Source of the DNA: Lottia gigantea
Lineage: Eukaryota; Mollusca; Gastropoda; Lottiidae
NCBI RefSeq assembly: GCF_000327385.1
Contig: NW_008707279.1
Coordinates: forward strand, 583,806-647,805
DNA: 64,000 bases
Direction: 5' to 3'
Shown: piece by piece, positions 23,010-34,900 of the stretch
How the letters are laid out: every line of letters begins with the position of its first letter
How positions within the stretch are numbered: the stretch's first letter is position 1
Program-made: the position numbers and the translations under genes
Notes under the pieces: model-generated
The model's input: only the letters and a program-made list of their open reading frames with translations
Databases searched by the model: none
What the model was told of the DNA's origin: nothing

Positions 23010-23445
23010 AAAGTCTAATAATCAAGGCACTGTGTACTGATAAAGATCAGTACAAAGATGGATATCTAACAGAAAAGGGGCTAATGTCACTGCCCAAAAA
23101 AATATTTCCCTCATTGCAGATTGCATGGCATTGAGAAATCTTCATCAGCAATATATGAATAAAGTTAAATTAAAGTGAGACTTACATCTTACTTTTCTGT
23201 TTCTTATTTGGCTTATGTAGAAATTCCCTTGCAGTGTGCAATAAGGGAAACTTTGTCAGTATTTATTAGGAGAGAAGTACCGTAGTTGCAAAGGCTATAG
23301 AGGAAAAAAGTTAAATTAAAATGAGACTTACATCTTACTTTTCTTTTTCTGATCTGGCTTATGTAGAAATTTCATGCAGTGTGCAATCAGGGAAACTTTG
23401 TTAGCATTTATTAGGAGAGAGTTGCAAAGGCAATAGAGGATAAAA
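23010..23445. repeat. SINE fragment followed by a 144-bp tandem duplication
   Basis: GAGACTTACATCTTACTTTT, TTTGGCTTATGTAGAAATTC and TTTATTAGGAGAGA recur about 144 bp apart (copies near 23165-23305 and 23310-23445), with some divergence. The preceding 23010-23150 contains SINE-like pieces (CATTGCAGATTGCATGGCAT). Confidence 0.65.
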
Positions 23446-24715
23446 TTAGTATCTTCAGAAGATCATTCAGTAAAGTTCATTAACACATTTATATATATAC
23501 ATTTACTAAATTCTTCAAGTACATGTAATTCAACCTGAAGATGTGTTTTGATTAAAACAATATTACAAGTATTACCGATATACGGTAGATAGGTATAGGT
23601 ACCTACAATCTAACCATATCATCATGATACTATATAGACACATGGTACCAATTTAATAGTATTGGTAGTAAAACTATATAGTATTCTATTCTTCTAACAT
23701 ATACATGATATTTTTAGACAAAGGCAATAAGAGAAAAGGAAAAAAAACTAGACAGGTGAAATAGTGAGATGTTCTTGTAGCAGACGTGTTTTTGGTCGGC
23801 AGACGTCGGTACTTGGCGGTAGACTAGTAGAGAAAACATTCCATCTATTTCTGCAACTGATAATCTGAGATTTTCTTCTGACTTTGATACCAAACATAGA
23901 TCATTTCTTTTGAAGTGTACACTACGTAGGTAAGTGCATTGTTTTTGTTTTCCTGTTCTGTTGTTTTAACATCAGATTCCATGTTAATTTTGAGATGGCA
24001 GACATTAATAGGTACAAAAATCCAGGTGGAAGGGAAATTTGCATATTTTGGCAGTCTTACATGTATTTGTAAAAGAAAAAAAATAAAGTAATACGATTCT
24101 TTCAAAATAAATTATGCTGATTTTTGGCAAAAATTAAAAGCAAAAGATATTTTTGAATATTTTGTCTTGCAATGATGCGAAAATGCTTCATTTTTATCAA
24201 AATGTTCGAAAATCAGTTTTGCTATCATAACCTCATTGAAAATCTCTATCCCATTGGAACAACAAACATGCAAAAATGAATTTCTTGAAAAATTCTTTGA
24301 ACAAACTTTTTATTGATTTTTTTTTTGCAAAATTGTAGTTATTATACTGACTGTTTTGTGAAGGGTATATGTGCCTTGATCAATGAACCCTTGATCAATG
24401 AACAGACCCTATTCTCATCTCACATCTTATAATCTCTATTTGAGCTATACTTGAGTAAATATTGAATTTAACCCTTTCATCTCTTGTAAATAAAATAAAA
24501 CACCACATACCCAAAGCTCCAATTTACACGACATAATACCTATGTATTAAAATCATGTGACATCGCTTGGCTGGTGGAGTGGCTGCTAATATTGAAAACA
24601 TCAAATAATAAATGATGATGTTACATAATAATGGAATATAGAAATCACCTTGGAAAATTTTTCTTCTATGATATAATTGGTCATGGTGATAGTGATAAGT
24701 CAATGGGACTCTTTT

Positions 24716-24992
24716 ACCCCTTTTACATTACAAATTTATATGTTCTCAGAACGGAACAGATGAATTTTGTGTAATGTAAACGGTCGAGCGTTCTGAGAAC
24801 TCTTTACATCATGGTGACTACAATCGACAATTTTATCTTCTTCAAGAAGAGTTCCACAGATAACCGCGCCTAGAACGCATTTCATTTACACTACAACCAA
24901 AGAACCGTTCTCAGACCACTTAGGTTTAATGCAATGTTAATGGGCACATTTCAAGAATGGAACGTTTTATAGCAGACTGGTGTAAAAGGGGC
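24716..24992. repeat. MITE with CCCCTTTTACA ends
   Basis: Left end CCCCTTTTACATTAC; right end TGGTGTAAAAGGGGC, complementary. Internal inverted motifs around GTTCTCAGAACGG and GAACCGTTCTCAGACC. About 277 bp, non-coding. Confidence 0.65.
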
Positions 24993-25439
24993 TTACCGGT
25001 ACTACTGAAGAGTAGAAGACAATATTGAAAATGAATTCTATTCTGTGTCTGCACCATGTTGAAGACATTTTCAGTGATATTCTTACCTGTATATCATCTA
25101 CATTTCTGATCTTTTGAAGTATACCCAAGTGATTATTTTTCTTCTGGAGTATTTTTTACAGTTTCTATGATATTTGTTGTTGTATGCTACATTTGTCTTT
25201 TATTTTCTCACTGCTACCTACAGGTATTTATTTCTGCACAGTTTCTGGATTGTGTATAGAATTAGTTAGGTTATTTTAGATAGACCACCAAGCAGTTTTT
25301 GTGAGGTGGTATGACTATTAGTCAAAGACTAGTAGGTGATCATTTAGGATGCTAAATATACTGTGTTAAAGGAACAGGTTTACCATCCATTTGACCAATG
25401 ATACTTTAGTTAGATGTTCATATTCAACCCTACATGTAC

Positions 25440-25670
25440 ATGTACAAAGTATGTGTTCATATATAAAATTTTACTACAAAGTAGCCGCCCATGTAGAATT
25501 TATGATTTTAACACAAATGTACTAAGTAGGTGTTCATATGCAATTTTAACACAGATGTACTAAGTAGGTGTTCATATGCAATTGTACTTAGTAGGTGTTC
25601 ATACGAAATTTTAACACAGATGTACTATGTCGGTGTTCATATGCAAATTTGACACAGATGTACAATTTGA
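25440..25670. repeat. 38-bp tandem repeat
   Basis: Unit CTAAGTAGGTGTTCATATGC plus AATTTTAACACAGATGTA recurs about six times with small deletions. Non-coding. Confidence 0.8.
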
Positions 25671-26542
25671 ACACTACTAACCACTAAGTACTTTGTGACC
25701 TACTGTTTAAGTTTGTTATTATAACGTTCAATGACATTCTTTACCTGTAATCATATCAAAAAGTGTTAAGTACAGGAAAAACTAGTAAATTCTACGGTAT
25801 TTCTGTTTCTACCAACCACTACAACTATCATCTCTTACATCTGGTTTGGATTACTTCATGAACCACCATATATTTTCTTTTACCTTTTCTCTCAAATTAG
25901 TTACAGGTAACCTTTTCACTGTTTACTAACTTAGTTTTTAGGGTGGCACAAAACAAATCATATTGTAAATGATTATTGATTTGCACTTATTCAAAATGTT
26001 ATTTGCATAATTAAGCAGGGAAAATGAAAGGGATTGTGAAATACACTTTTGAATACCATTTGCATTAAATTTTTCTGCTAATAATTTTAGTTATTATGGT
26101 GGCACAGTGGCATTTGGCCCAAAATATGTGTCAGAATGCACCAAATCAATTTAATTTTTCTAAAATTTTCGTGGGAGAACCCTCGCAGATGCTCCATGAA
26201 AGGCTTATGATAAGATGCCTCCACAGAATTATCCCATTTCGAATTCAGCCTCGACAGTCGGGATGGCACGAAACAAATCATTTAATGATTATTAATTTGC
26301 ACTAATTCGAAATATTATTTTGGTAATTTAAAAAATATAAAAGATTCTTTGAATTTTTAGATTTTTCATTTTGCTAAGAATAGGTAGAAGGCATATTTCT
26401 CTACAATTTGGCATCAATCCATACATTAGTTTTCAAACATCTTCCAAAAAAAAATAGCAAACTTTTAAACGTTACATAATCCTTCAAAATAGTTTTGGTG
26501 TTAAAAAAGTAACAGCTGGAAAACTATCAGAAAGAAAGAAAA

Positions 26543-26905
26543 ATGAAATGAATGGAGTTTTACATCCTACTTTTCTGCATAATGTAAACTAATGAAGACG
26601 GGCAACGCCATACAGAGTGCAATGAGGGAAATTTTGCCATGTCAGCGGCATAAGCCTGCTCTTTTTCGATTTCCAACTGTGGAGGGATCTTTAACGTGCA
26701 CAGCCTGTAGCACATGGAGCCTTGGTTTATTGTTCCATCCGAACGACTAGACGCTTTTTCCATATCAGCCTCTCTTACCTGTATCACTGACAGGGGGAAA
26801 CCAGGTTGAAAATTATGCAGGTATTATTTCGACCTTTGCCAGAATTGAACCCTGGACCTTCAGGTTAGCAAGCAAGCATCTAACTCACTGAGCCACAGCA
26901 TCTTC
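26543..26905 (-). mobile_element. Full-length tRNA-derived SINE (reference copy)
   Basis: Read on the minus strand it begins with a Pol III head, GCTGTGGCTCAGTGAGTTAG (A box) and AGGTCCAGGGTTCAATTCTG (B box). The body follows with CCCCCTGTCAGTGATAC, AACAATAAACCAAGGCTCCA, AAGATCCCTCCACAGTTGGA and GCAAAATTTCCCTCATTGCA, and it ends AGTAGGATGTAAAACTCC with a (CATTT)n tail. About 360 bp. This copy defines the family found in fragments throughout the window, including next to LRP5/6 exons. Confidence 0.88.
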
Positions 26906-27567
26906 CAAGGACAAAGAAAGATATGAGGTAAAGAAAGATACATAGATTTTGAACTACAATAGAAGTCCCATTTAATATATTAATGACATTCTTTAAGTAG
27001 CTGAAAAAAAAATGTCGAAATTCATTTTTTAGTCTTAGTTTGTTCATACATGCATTAGGTGTATTCTTGTATTTCTTACATTCAGGCAATATTCATAACA
27101 GCTTCTTGTAATTCATAGTGAATTTACATACCTGATATTGTAATAAAATACCATATTTTCTGGTACTAATATGATTAATTTGATTGATAGTTTGTTCTAT
27201 AAACACATTTTAGTAAGAAAAAACTAAGCCAGCTGTTTCATTTGAAACTGTATGTTTTGGATTATATTCAATTTTTGGCACAACTGACATAAAACTAACT
27301 TCAGGTATGAAAAACACTGAATTCTAATTTATGAATGTCAACACAATTTTTTTATCCGCCAGATTTTGGAATGTATTTGCTATTCAATAAATTTGTCCCA
27401 TTTTTTTTAATTTTCTGAAGTTCAATGGCAAGGATTTCATTGAGGGGGAGGCCATCCGAGCACCCTGCAGCCCTTTGTAGACTTCAGAGGTCTCCTAGTC
27501 ATGGTTGGTGGTTTAGGGTTGTCTCCCCCTGAAAAATTTTCCAATGTAGTAAGTCGGATAATACTTT

Positions 27568-27889
27568 CAAAGGGATAGGTAGGCCATTTTTTGTCCAATC
27601 ATACTTTAGTCTCAGAAACTGGAAATTTTTACCTGAGCTTATTAGTAATAGTCTAAATTTAAGCCTTCAAATCCATGTGTGTCTAGAATTGTCTGTGTTT
27701 GAATGAATTTTAAAATGACGACTCGTCAATTTAAGATACTCTGTGATATATAAAAAAGGCATATATAGAAAGAGTGAGTAAAATTCCTAGTTATTTATGT
27801 GAATTCGTACATTTCAAGTAATTCTGAAGACTTTACATATATTCAAGACTAAAATCAACTCCCCAAAATGGAACACCTGTCCCTTTAAT
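27568..27889. repeat. Family B MITE, full-length
   Basis: Ends AAAGGGATAGGTAGGCC and GGAACACCTGTCCCTTTAA. Inside are TTTAGTCTCAGAAACTGG and ATTTAAGATACTCTGTGATA, shared with 41100-41328 and complementary to parts of 44813-45147. Confidence 0.75.
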
Positions 27890-28449
27890 GCGATTTCGGA
27901 AGTGAAAGTAGAATAATATTTTTCATTCTTTAAGGCGTGAGGGGAAGGGGGTGCATAATCAAAATATTAACGAAATATTCCACTGACTGAGTCATTTAAT
28001 GAATATTTGACGTGGTAGGCACTGTTTGGTACCCTTCCTGAAACCTGATGTCATTCTGTGACTGAGTTGGTCAATTTAGCTCACTTCAGATTGTACAGAT
28101 GATTATGTTGTTTAATGAAAGATTTACGTAGAAAATGAAGAGCTTTTGAGCCACTAAGAATTTATAAGTAACATATATTGTCATAGATTTTTTAAACCAC
28201 CCATATTGCTCATGTTTCAGAGGTTACGCCAATAGTTCCTCTTATCTATTATCTTGAATGATAAATATAGATTCTGTATAGATTATAGATATAGAATATC
28301 ATAGTTATAAGATTGTTTGTAATAATATTTATAGATAAACTGTCAATTTTCATATATATATATATAGATTATAAATCAATATATTAAAGGAATACTGTTG
28401 CATGTATATAAAGTGATTATTATTTTAATATCTGTGTTTCCGTTCAGGG

Positions 28450-28622
28450 AAAAAGCTGGCTTTAATTGAGCTTTAATCCAGCTTTAAGCTAGTTTTGTGT
28501 GTTTTCACTGGGGAAATTGCCGCACTGAACTGCTCTTGTCTCGCCAATTTATCAAGACCCAAATGAAAGTTAGCTTAAAACTTTACTCAATTGAAACACA
28601 AAAGCCAGCTTTATAGAGGGCG
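28450..28622. repeat. Foldback with AGCTGGCTTTAAT arms
   Basis: Left arm AAAGCTGGCTTTAATTGAGC and TTTAAGCTAGTTTTGTG pairs with right arm AGTTAGCTTAAAACTTTACT and AACACAAAAGCCAGCTTTAT. A different sequence at 46120-46290 in LRP5/6 intron 1 has a similar style (GCGGTTTAAAG and CTTTAAAACGC). Confidence 0.55.
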
Positions 28623-31044
28623 TACTGGTAGCTAGTTAGTTAACTTCCAATTAGACGGTGGTTTTGTACATCACGTGTTGTCTATGATGTACGATGTTGT
28701 TGGTCAGAGTCCTTTGGGAACCAGTTTAACTGTTTAATCACAGCACTTCCGGCAATAAAGCTTAACTTTACTGTACAATTCTTAGTGGAACTTCGGTTTC
28801 AGTCAGCTATAACGAATTGCTCTATTGACCACTCCAGACTGGTGTCACTTCCAGGCTGTTAATAAAGACCCTTTCACAGAAATAAGTTTTGAATATGGCC
28901 CGCGAATGATGGCATATGTAGAAAATTTTGTGCAGGTACAAGTTTATATGCTCTCCTCTTACTATGATATAAACCTGAGTTTGTTTCAACAGTTTTTACG
29001 TTATATTAAACTCGTCCATAGACAATGTGCTGTTATTATCTGAAAAGGTTTTCTAACTTGAAAAGAATTTTTGTATTCTTTGTCTTTTGTTCTTAGTTTA
29101 TTTTTTAGAGTTGCATTAGTGATTCAAACAACAAAGAAACATGTGAACATGAATTATTCACTTCAAACCACCCAAGTATTCATTTTTCTTGAAAAATTTT
29201 ATATTGTGAAGCGTTTACTGCATTAAACAGGTTTTTTTTTCTTCCATTTTTCTCATATTCCCTATTATTGTCTCCTTTTGTCATAGTTAACAATTAGTTG
29301 TCAAAAGATAATAATCTTGAAGATTCTGTACTTGAATTAATAATGTGTTTAAAGATCTGAAGCTTAGATGATGGAACACAAAACATGGTAATTTCAAATG
29401 TCTGAATTTCTCATGAAAACTTGGAATTTGAAAATTGTTTTTTTCTTCAAAAGTCGCGACTTAGGTGCATGTACATGCCAACAAAATGATGTTAAATATC
29501 CGAAGCCAAGACTGTGGAACTCATGAAAATGTGAAAACTCAATATAGGTGTTACCTCATGTCAAAACTCGATGTAACTGCATGTGAAAATAATCCCGAAA
29601 CATCAATACCAAGAGGTTTTGTCAAAGACCAGTTGGAAGAAAGGATGCTTTCTTTATGGAGAACACTGACATTTTGGCTGATATGTTTGGTTAGGTATGA
29701 ATTGATCTGGTTGATGGTTGTGTCTGATCATTTTGACCATTGTGGTAGTGTTGGGTGTTGCACGTAAAGCAGACAATACTCTTTTCACAACACCTGATGA
29801 TGGTGCTTTTGGTGACTACCACTACCTACTCCCAAATTTGCTTTGGATGAGATTTTTGATTGAAGAAATTGTCTTGCTTGTACGGATTTTTTTGTATCCT
29901 TTTGAACCTTAAGACATTTGTGACTCAAATAGCTAAATATTGTGGGATTTTTTTTGTTGTAATTTGTTTTTTTAAATTTTCATAATTCTAGATTAAGACA
30001 ATATTTACATTACTGATTATAAGAGATAATATTTTTTAATGAAATATTGTTTACATGTTTATAAGTAGAATGTGAAAAACTGTTTACATGTTTATAAGCA
30101 GATTGACATCAAATTAACTGTGTTAAGTAAACAAACAGAAGAGCAAAGAGAAACATACTTAAGTATTATATTTAACAAGTTGTTAGTAAAAACCTGCTGT
30201 TTACATTATTTCTTCAGCTTCAACAAGTTGAACATACTTTAAGATTAAAATATTAATGTTTTAGTGAGTGTTTTTTTTCCTTTCAACTTTTTCAAGATGT
30301 TCTGGAGCAAGAATCCAGCAAATGTACTTCTATATATCGAAATGTACCCATATGTTATTGATTTCATGTGCATCAGCATACATTTTGACCAATCGCTATC
30401 AGTGCCCTGCTCTAGAACAAACCAAATTTGGAAGTGAAACAACTCTTTTTGCCAAAGTTGGTTGATTTGGTAAAGAACTGAGAAGACCAAATCTTCCCAC
30501 CTTGGACAAGTTTAAAGGGATTGTAAAAAGGTTTTCTAAATTTTGTATGTGTATCTGGGACACAGATAGCATCAATTTACACCATTCCAATTTTCAATCA
30601 GATGTCTGTGGCTCTTGCAATTCCACTAAAACTATGTGTTTGATGACATTGCAGGGCAAGTGACTTCTGTTTGAATTTACTCTTCATGTAGGGCGCATTA
30701 TTATAGTAAATGACCATTCGAACAAGTATTTGAACCATGATAAAGTGAAGATGGTCTCATCATGATGGTTTAACATGAATAGTAAAGCAGTAAAACAAGA
30801 GAAGATATAACAGTAATTGGCTACATCTTATAGGTAGTTGAAAACCAACCATATGCCCTATACTGTATACCTAATACTATACTTGTGTTTCTCATTTATT
30901 GACATTTACTACCCAAATCTACTTCACATGAAATGGTTCATATGCTTGCCAGTGAATGGTATACTTGATAAATATGTAAAAGTTATGGATAATATTGGCT
31001 TAGGATATCTGATGGTAATTTTTGATATTTTTCTTCGATATTGA
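28623..31044. other. No gene recognised upstream of the tetraspanin
   Basis: Contains small open frames (28825-29043, 29465-29912) without recognisable domains and a half family A MITE at 30514-30655. A 5'UTR exon of the tetraspanin may lie here, but nothing in the sequence identifies it. Confidence 0.35.
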
Positions 31045-31690
31045 TAGCATATTAGAAATTAGATATCAATTGATATTATTAAGATATCAAAGGATATTGA
31101 TGAGATGTTTGAAGATAATGATAAGATAATGTTTATATTTTATATGATATCAAAGTATATGATAAGGATATAGGGGATATTGATAAGATATCAAACGGTA
31201 TTAATAAGATAAATCAAAGGATATAATAACACATTATAGTAAGATATTAAAAGATATGGATGAGATATTAAAGGATAATGATAAAATATTAAAGGATATG
31301 AATGGAATATTAAAGGATATTAATAAGATATATTAAAACATATTAATGAGATATAATAAAGGATATTAATAAGATATCAAAGGATATCAATAAAATATTA
31401 AGGATATCAGTAAGATATTTAGAAATATTGATAGAAGATCAAAGATATTGATAAAATATTAAAGGATATTGATAAAATTGAATATTAAAGATATAGAAAG
31501 GATATTACAGTAATTGATAGGATATGAAAAATATTGATGGAGTATATTAAAGATATTGATAAAATATAATAAAAATTATTGATGAAATTTTATTTTCAAG
31601 GAATTGGAATACAAATACTGGATATGAAAGATATTGATAAGATATTAACATTGTCTATGGAATATTAAATATATTGATGGTATATAACAG
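31045..31690. repeat. AT-rich 'GATATTAA(A)GGATATTGATAA' degenerate minisatellite
   Basis: About 650 bp of short imperfect units built from AAGATATCAAAGGATATTGA. Ends about 270 bp before the tetraspanin start codon. Confidence 0.85.
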
Positions 31691-31961
31691 ATACATAGAG
31701 GATCTTGAAATATTAAGAAAACCAAATTGCATGTACTATGACTGTTGTATTTGGATATTGTTGTACAAATGCAAGGAAATGTTTAATCACTTACACATCC
31801 TACTTGAATACATCATATTTTGACTTGTGAACTTTATATTACTCAAAATTTCATTTAGCACACAAACCCATTTAAACAATTCATTAAATGTATTGATCAT
31901 TACTATACTTTCAGATCAAATAGAAAAAAGGAGCTAATTGGTGCACTTGTTAAAATTCAAG

Positions 31962-34900
31962 ATGGCGGAAGGAGGTTGTGCCAAATGTTCCCGATTATTA
32001 CTGATTATATTTAATTTTGTATTTTGGGTAAGTACATCGAAATTTTGCCCATCCAGGGATGATGGTGGACACATAACACTTTTAAAGATGGGTTTCCTTA
32101 TATTTTAGTGTCAAATTAAGCAAACTAATTGATTAATTAGTGTTTCGAATGAATTATCATGTATTCTTAATCATATGATTATGTTCTTATTGCATATAAT
32201 ATACAAGTTTTAACCAATCATAAATGCCCATGTTATGTACGGTCTGGATAGACAAAAAAAGACTTTGACCATTCTTAATCGGTCACTCATTGGAATTCTA
32301 CTGGTAATTCTCTTCTAATTTAGCTAATTATGAATTAATTATGAACATGTGGGACAAGCTGGTATTTTTCCAAGTCATTAGAAACCTCTACTTTCTATTC
32401 ATATAAGTATTAGCATTTTCATTTTCATGAATTAAGGTAGTTTTAATGGATTAACATTATTTTTAATATTCTTGTATTCTACCCCAAAACAAAATTGATT
32501 TTCCGTGATGATAATTTGAAAAAATGAGCTGAAGTGATTATAAACACAATATAGGTCTGATTTGTATAATTTGGATATTATTTCTTTTACCCCAAAACAG
32601 AATCAGGCTTTGCACATTCCGAACTCGTCTCAAAATATGGACATGAGAAAAAGTTCTAGTCAAACTTCAGTAGGTGTGCAGGCTGAAATAGGTCAGTTAT
32701 CTGAAGATCAAATAGCTTGAAACTCTGAGTAACAACATGTTTCAGGTTTTGTTTTAATATTTCTAATTTAAATTTTCTATTTTTAGATATCAGGAGGAGC
32801 TTTATTAGGTGTTGGAATATTTTTTCTTGTATCAGATGAATGGAAGAGTTTTCTAGGGATTTTAATTGATATGAATCTACCGTTAAAATTCCTGGCAATA
32901 GCAGCCTATGTTCTAATAGCTGTCGGTGCCTTCGTATTCATAGCAGGATTCTGTGGATGTTGTGGTGCTGTCAGAGAAAGTGCTGTCATGTTAGGAATTG
33001 TAAGTCACACTCTTGATTTATTCTTTATGGCGCTTTACCAAGAGACATGAAACTCATCAGTGTTCATAAAATGTGTTATTATAACACATAAACAGATTTG
33101 TCTAGATGTTCTCCTTTTGAATTAGATGGATATTGTTGTATCAGATCAGTATATATCTTATGATATATTCTGTACATATGTTATATATTCTGTATTATAT
33201 GCATTATATATTCTGTATAGATGTTATATATTCTGTATAGATGTTTTATATTTTGTATATGCGTTATATATTTTGTATAATATATATTGTATGTAGGTTC
33301 TGTATACATTTTGTATTTTCAGCATATATATATTTTATATTTTCAGTACATATGTTGTATTTTCTCTTGTATATACCTTGTATTTTCAGTATATATCTTA
33401 GTATTTTCAGTATACATTTATGAATATTCTGTATATATTTTCAGTATAAATTTTGTATTTTCAGTATATATTTTGTATTTTCAGTATATTTTGTATTTTA
33501 AGTATATATTTTGTATTTTCAGTATATTTTGTATTTTAAGTATATATTTTGTATTTTCAGTATAAATTTTGTATTTTAAGTATATATTTTGTATTTTCAG
33601 TATAAATTTTGTATTTTCAGTATATATTTTGTATTTTCAGTATATATTTTGTATGATAATAGTAATGATAGGAGAATTATCAGCAGGGGTTTATGTCGCA
33701 GTAGAAAAAGAAAATGTAAGTTTGATTTTGCATTCAATTCTTGGGCAATCTTCAAAACCATGGCATTTTCAGGGATGAAACACTGGTAGCAAAATTTCTA
33801 TTCTATCAAAAATTGGTGTATATCTTTAAGATTTGAAAGGAAATAATGCTATAAATTTGTACTTTCACCACTTGTAGTATGAGTCATCCATAATACAAAT
33901 TTTCAATTTGACATGTGGTTCATATACAATTGAATGTAATATGATAAGAGATAAGGATAGCTGAGATTGAGATGAAACATTGTCTTATCAAACCTTAAAT
34001 TTTATCATTTTAGCTAGAGAAGATAGCCCATGATGGTATTTCTGAAAGTGTTAAAAATTACACTGGTACAGGAAATTCTACTATAGACTTCATACAAATT
34101 GAGGTAATTTATCTTCTGGTACTTCTGTTTTCTTTTTGATCATATCTTAACCTAGTTCATAACTCCAGTAATGTGAAAGGCAGTTATGCTGAATTTGCCA
34201 TTCATGTATGAATTTATCATTGAACTTGATTGAACTGAAGTTAAAAGTGGTTTTCATTGACTCTATTTAAAAATCGGCAGTCTGGATTGAGCTTGTTTCC
34301 GCCTTCTGTGTCTAATCAGTGCAATGATACACTCCAGATAGAGTGCTCAACAAGGTATGAGCCAAGGAAAATATCTAACTGATTATTATTTAGATAGGCT
34401 ATTGTTACATATATTAGAACACATATGATGTATTAATTAGGAATATTAAAATAACTTTTCATCTCTGTCTGTGTCATCATGGGACCGCTCAGAATTGGAA
34501 CAGATGAAACCAGTTCAGAACTCGTCAATTGAGTGCTACTCTGGTTGATATTGGAGTAAAGCACACTAATGGGAGACAACTCCTGTCAATATAATATTAA
34601 TTTTGTATCTTTTGTAGCTATCATGCTGTGGTTCAGATAATTTTACTGATTATAGATATAGCTACTGGATACAAGAACAAACACCACCATTAAAGGTATT
34701 TTCATTTTATAAAATGCACTGGCTATATGTACCTTCACGATGCGTGTTTTTTATGGCTGCTAACAACATTACGAATAAGATAGGCACAATAGGCGCTCTA
34801 GTTTTGGGGTTTTTTTTAAAGCGTAAAGCCGTTTTGATTGTCAAGAATGATATTAAGTGACTTTGTTAGGGTTAGATATATTTGGCAGAGTCTGAAAACA

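Noticed and set aside
26880-26905. Candidate tRNA gene
   Set aside because: A and B boxes are present but followed by the SINE body and tail; the cloverleaf does not fold.
29465-29912. Plus-strand frames of 100 and 64 aa
   Set aside because: No domain, no convincing splice context, no homology recognised.
33241-33565. Tyr/Phe/Ile-rich frames in the tetraspanin intron
   Set aside because: They are translations of the 20-bp acceptor-like minisatellite.
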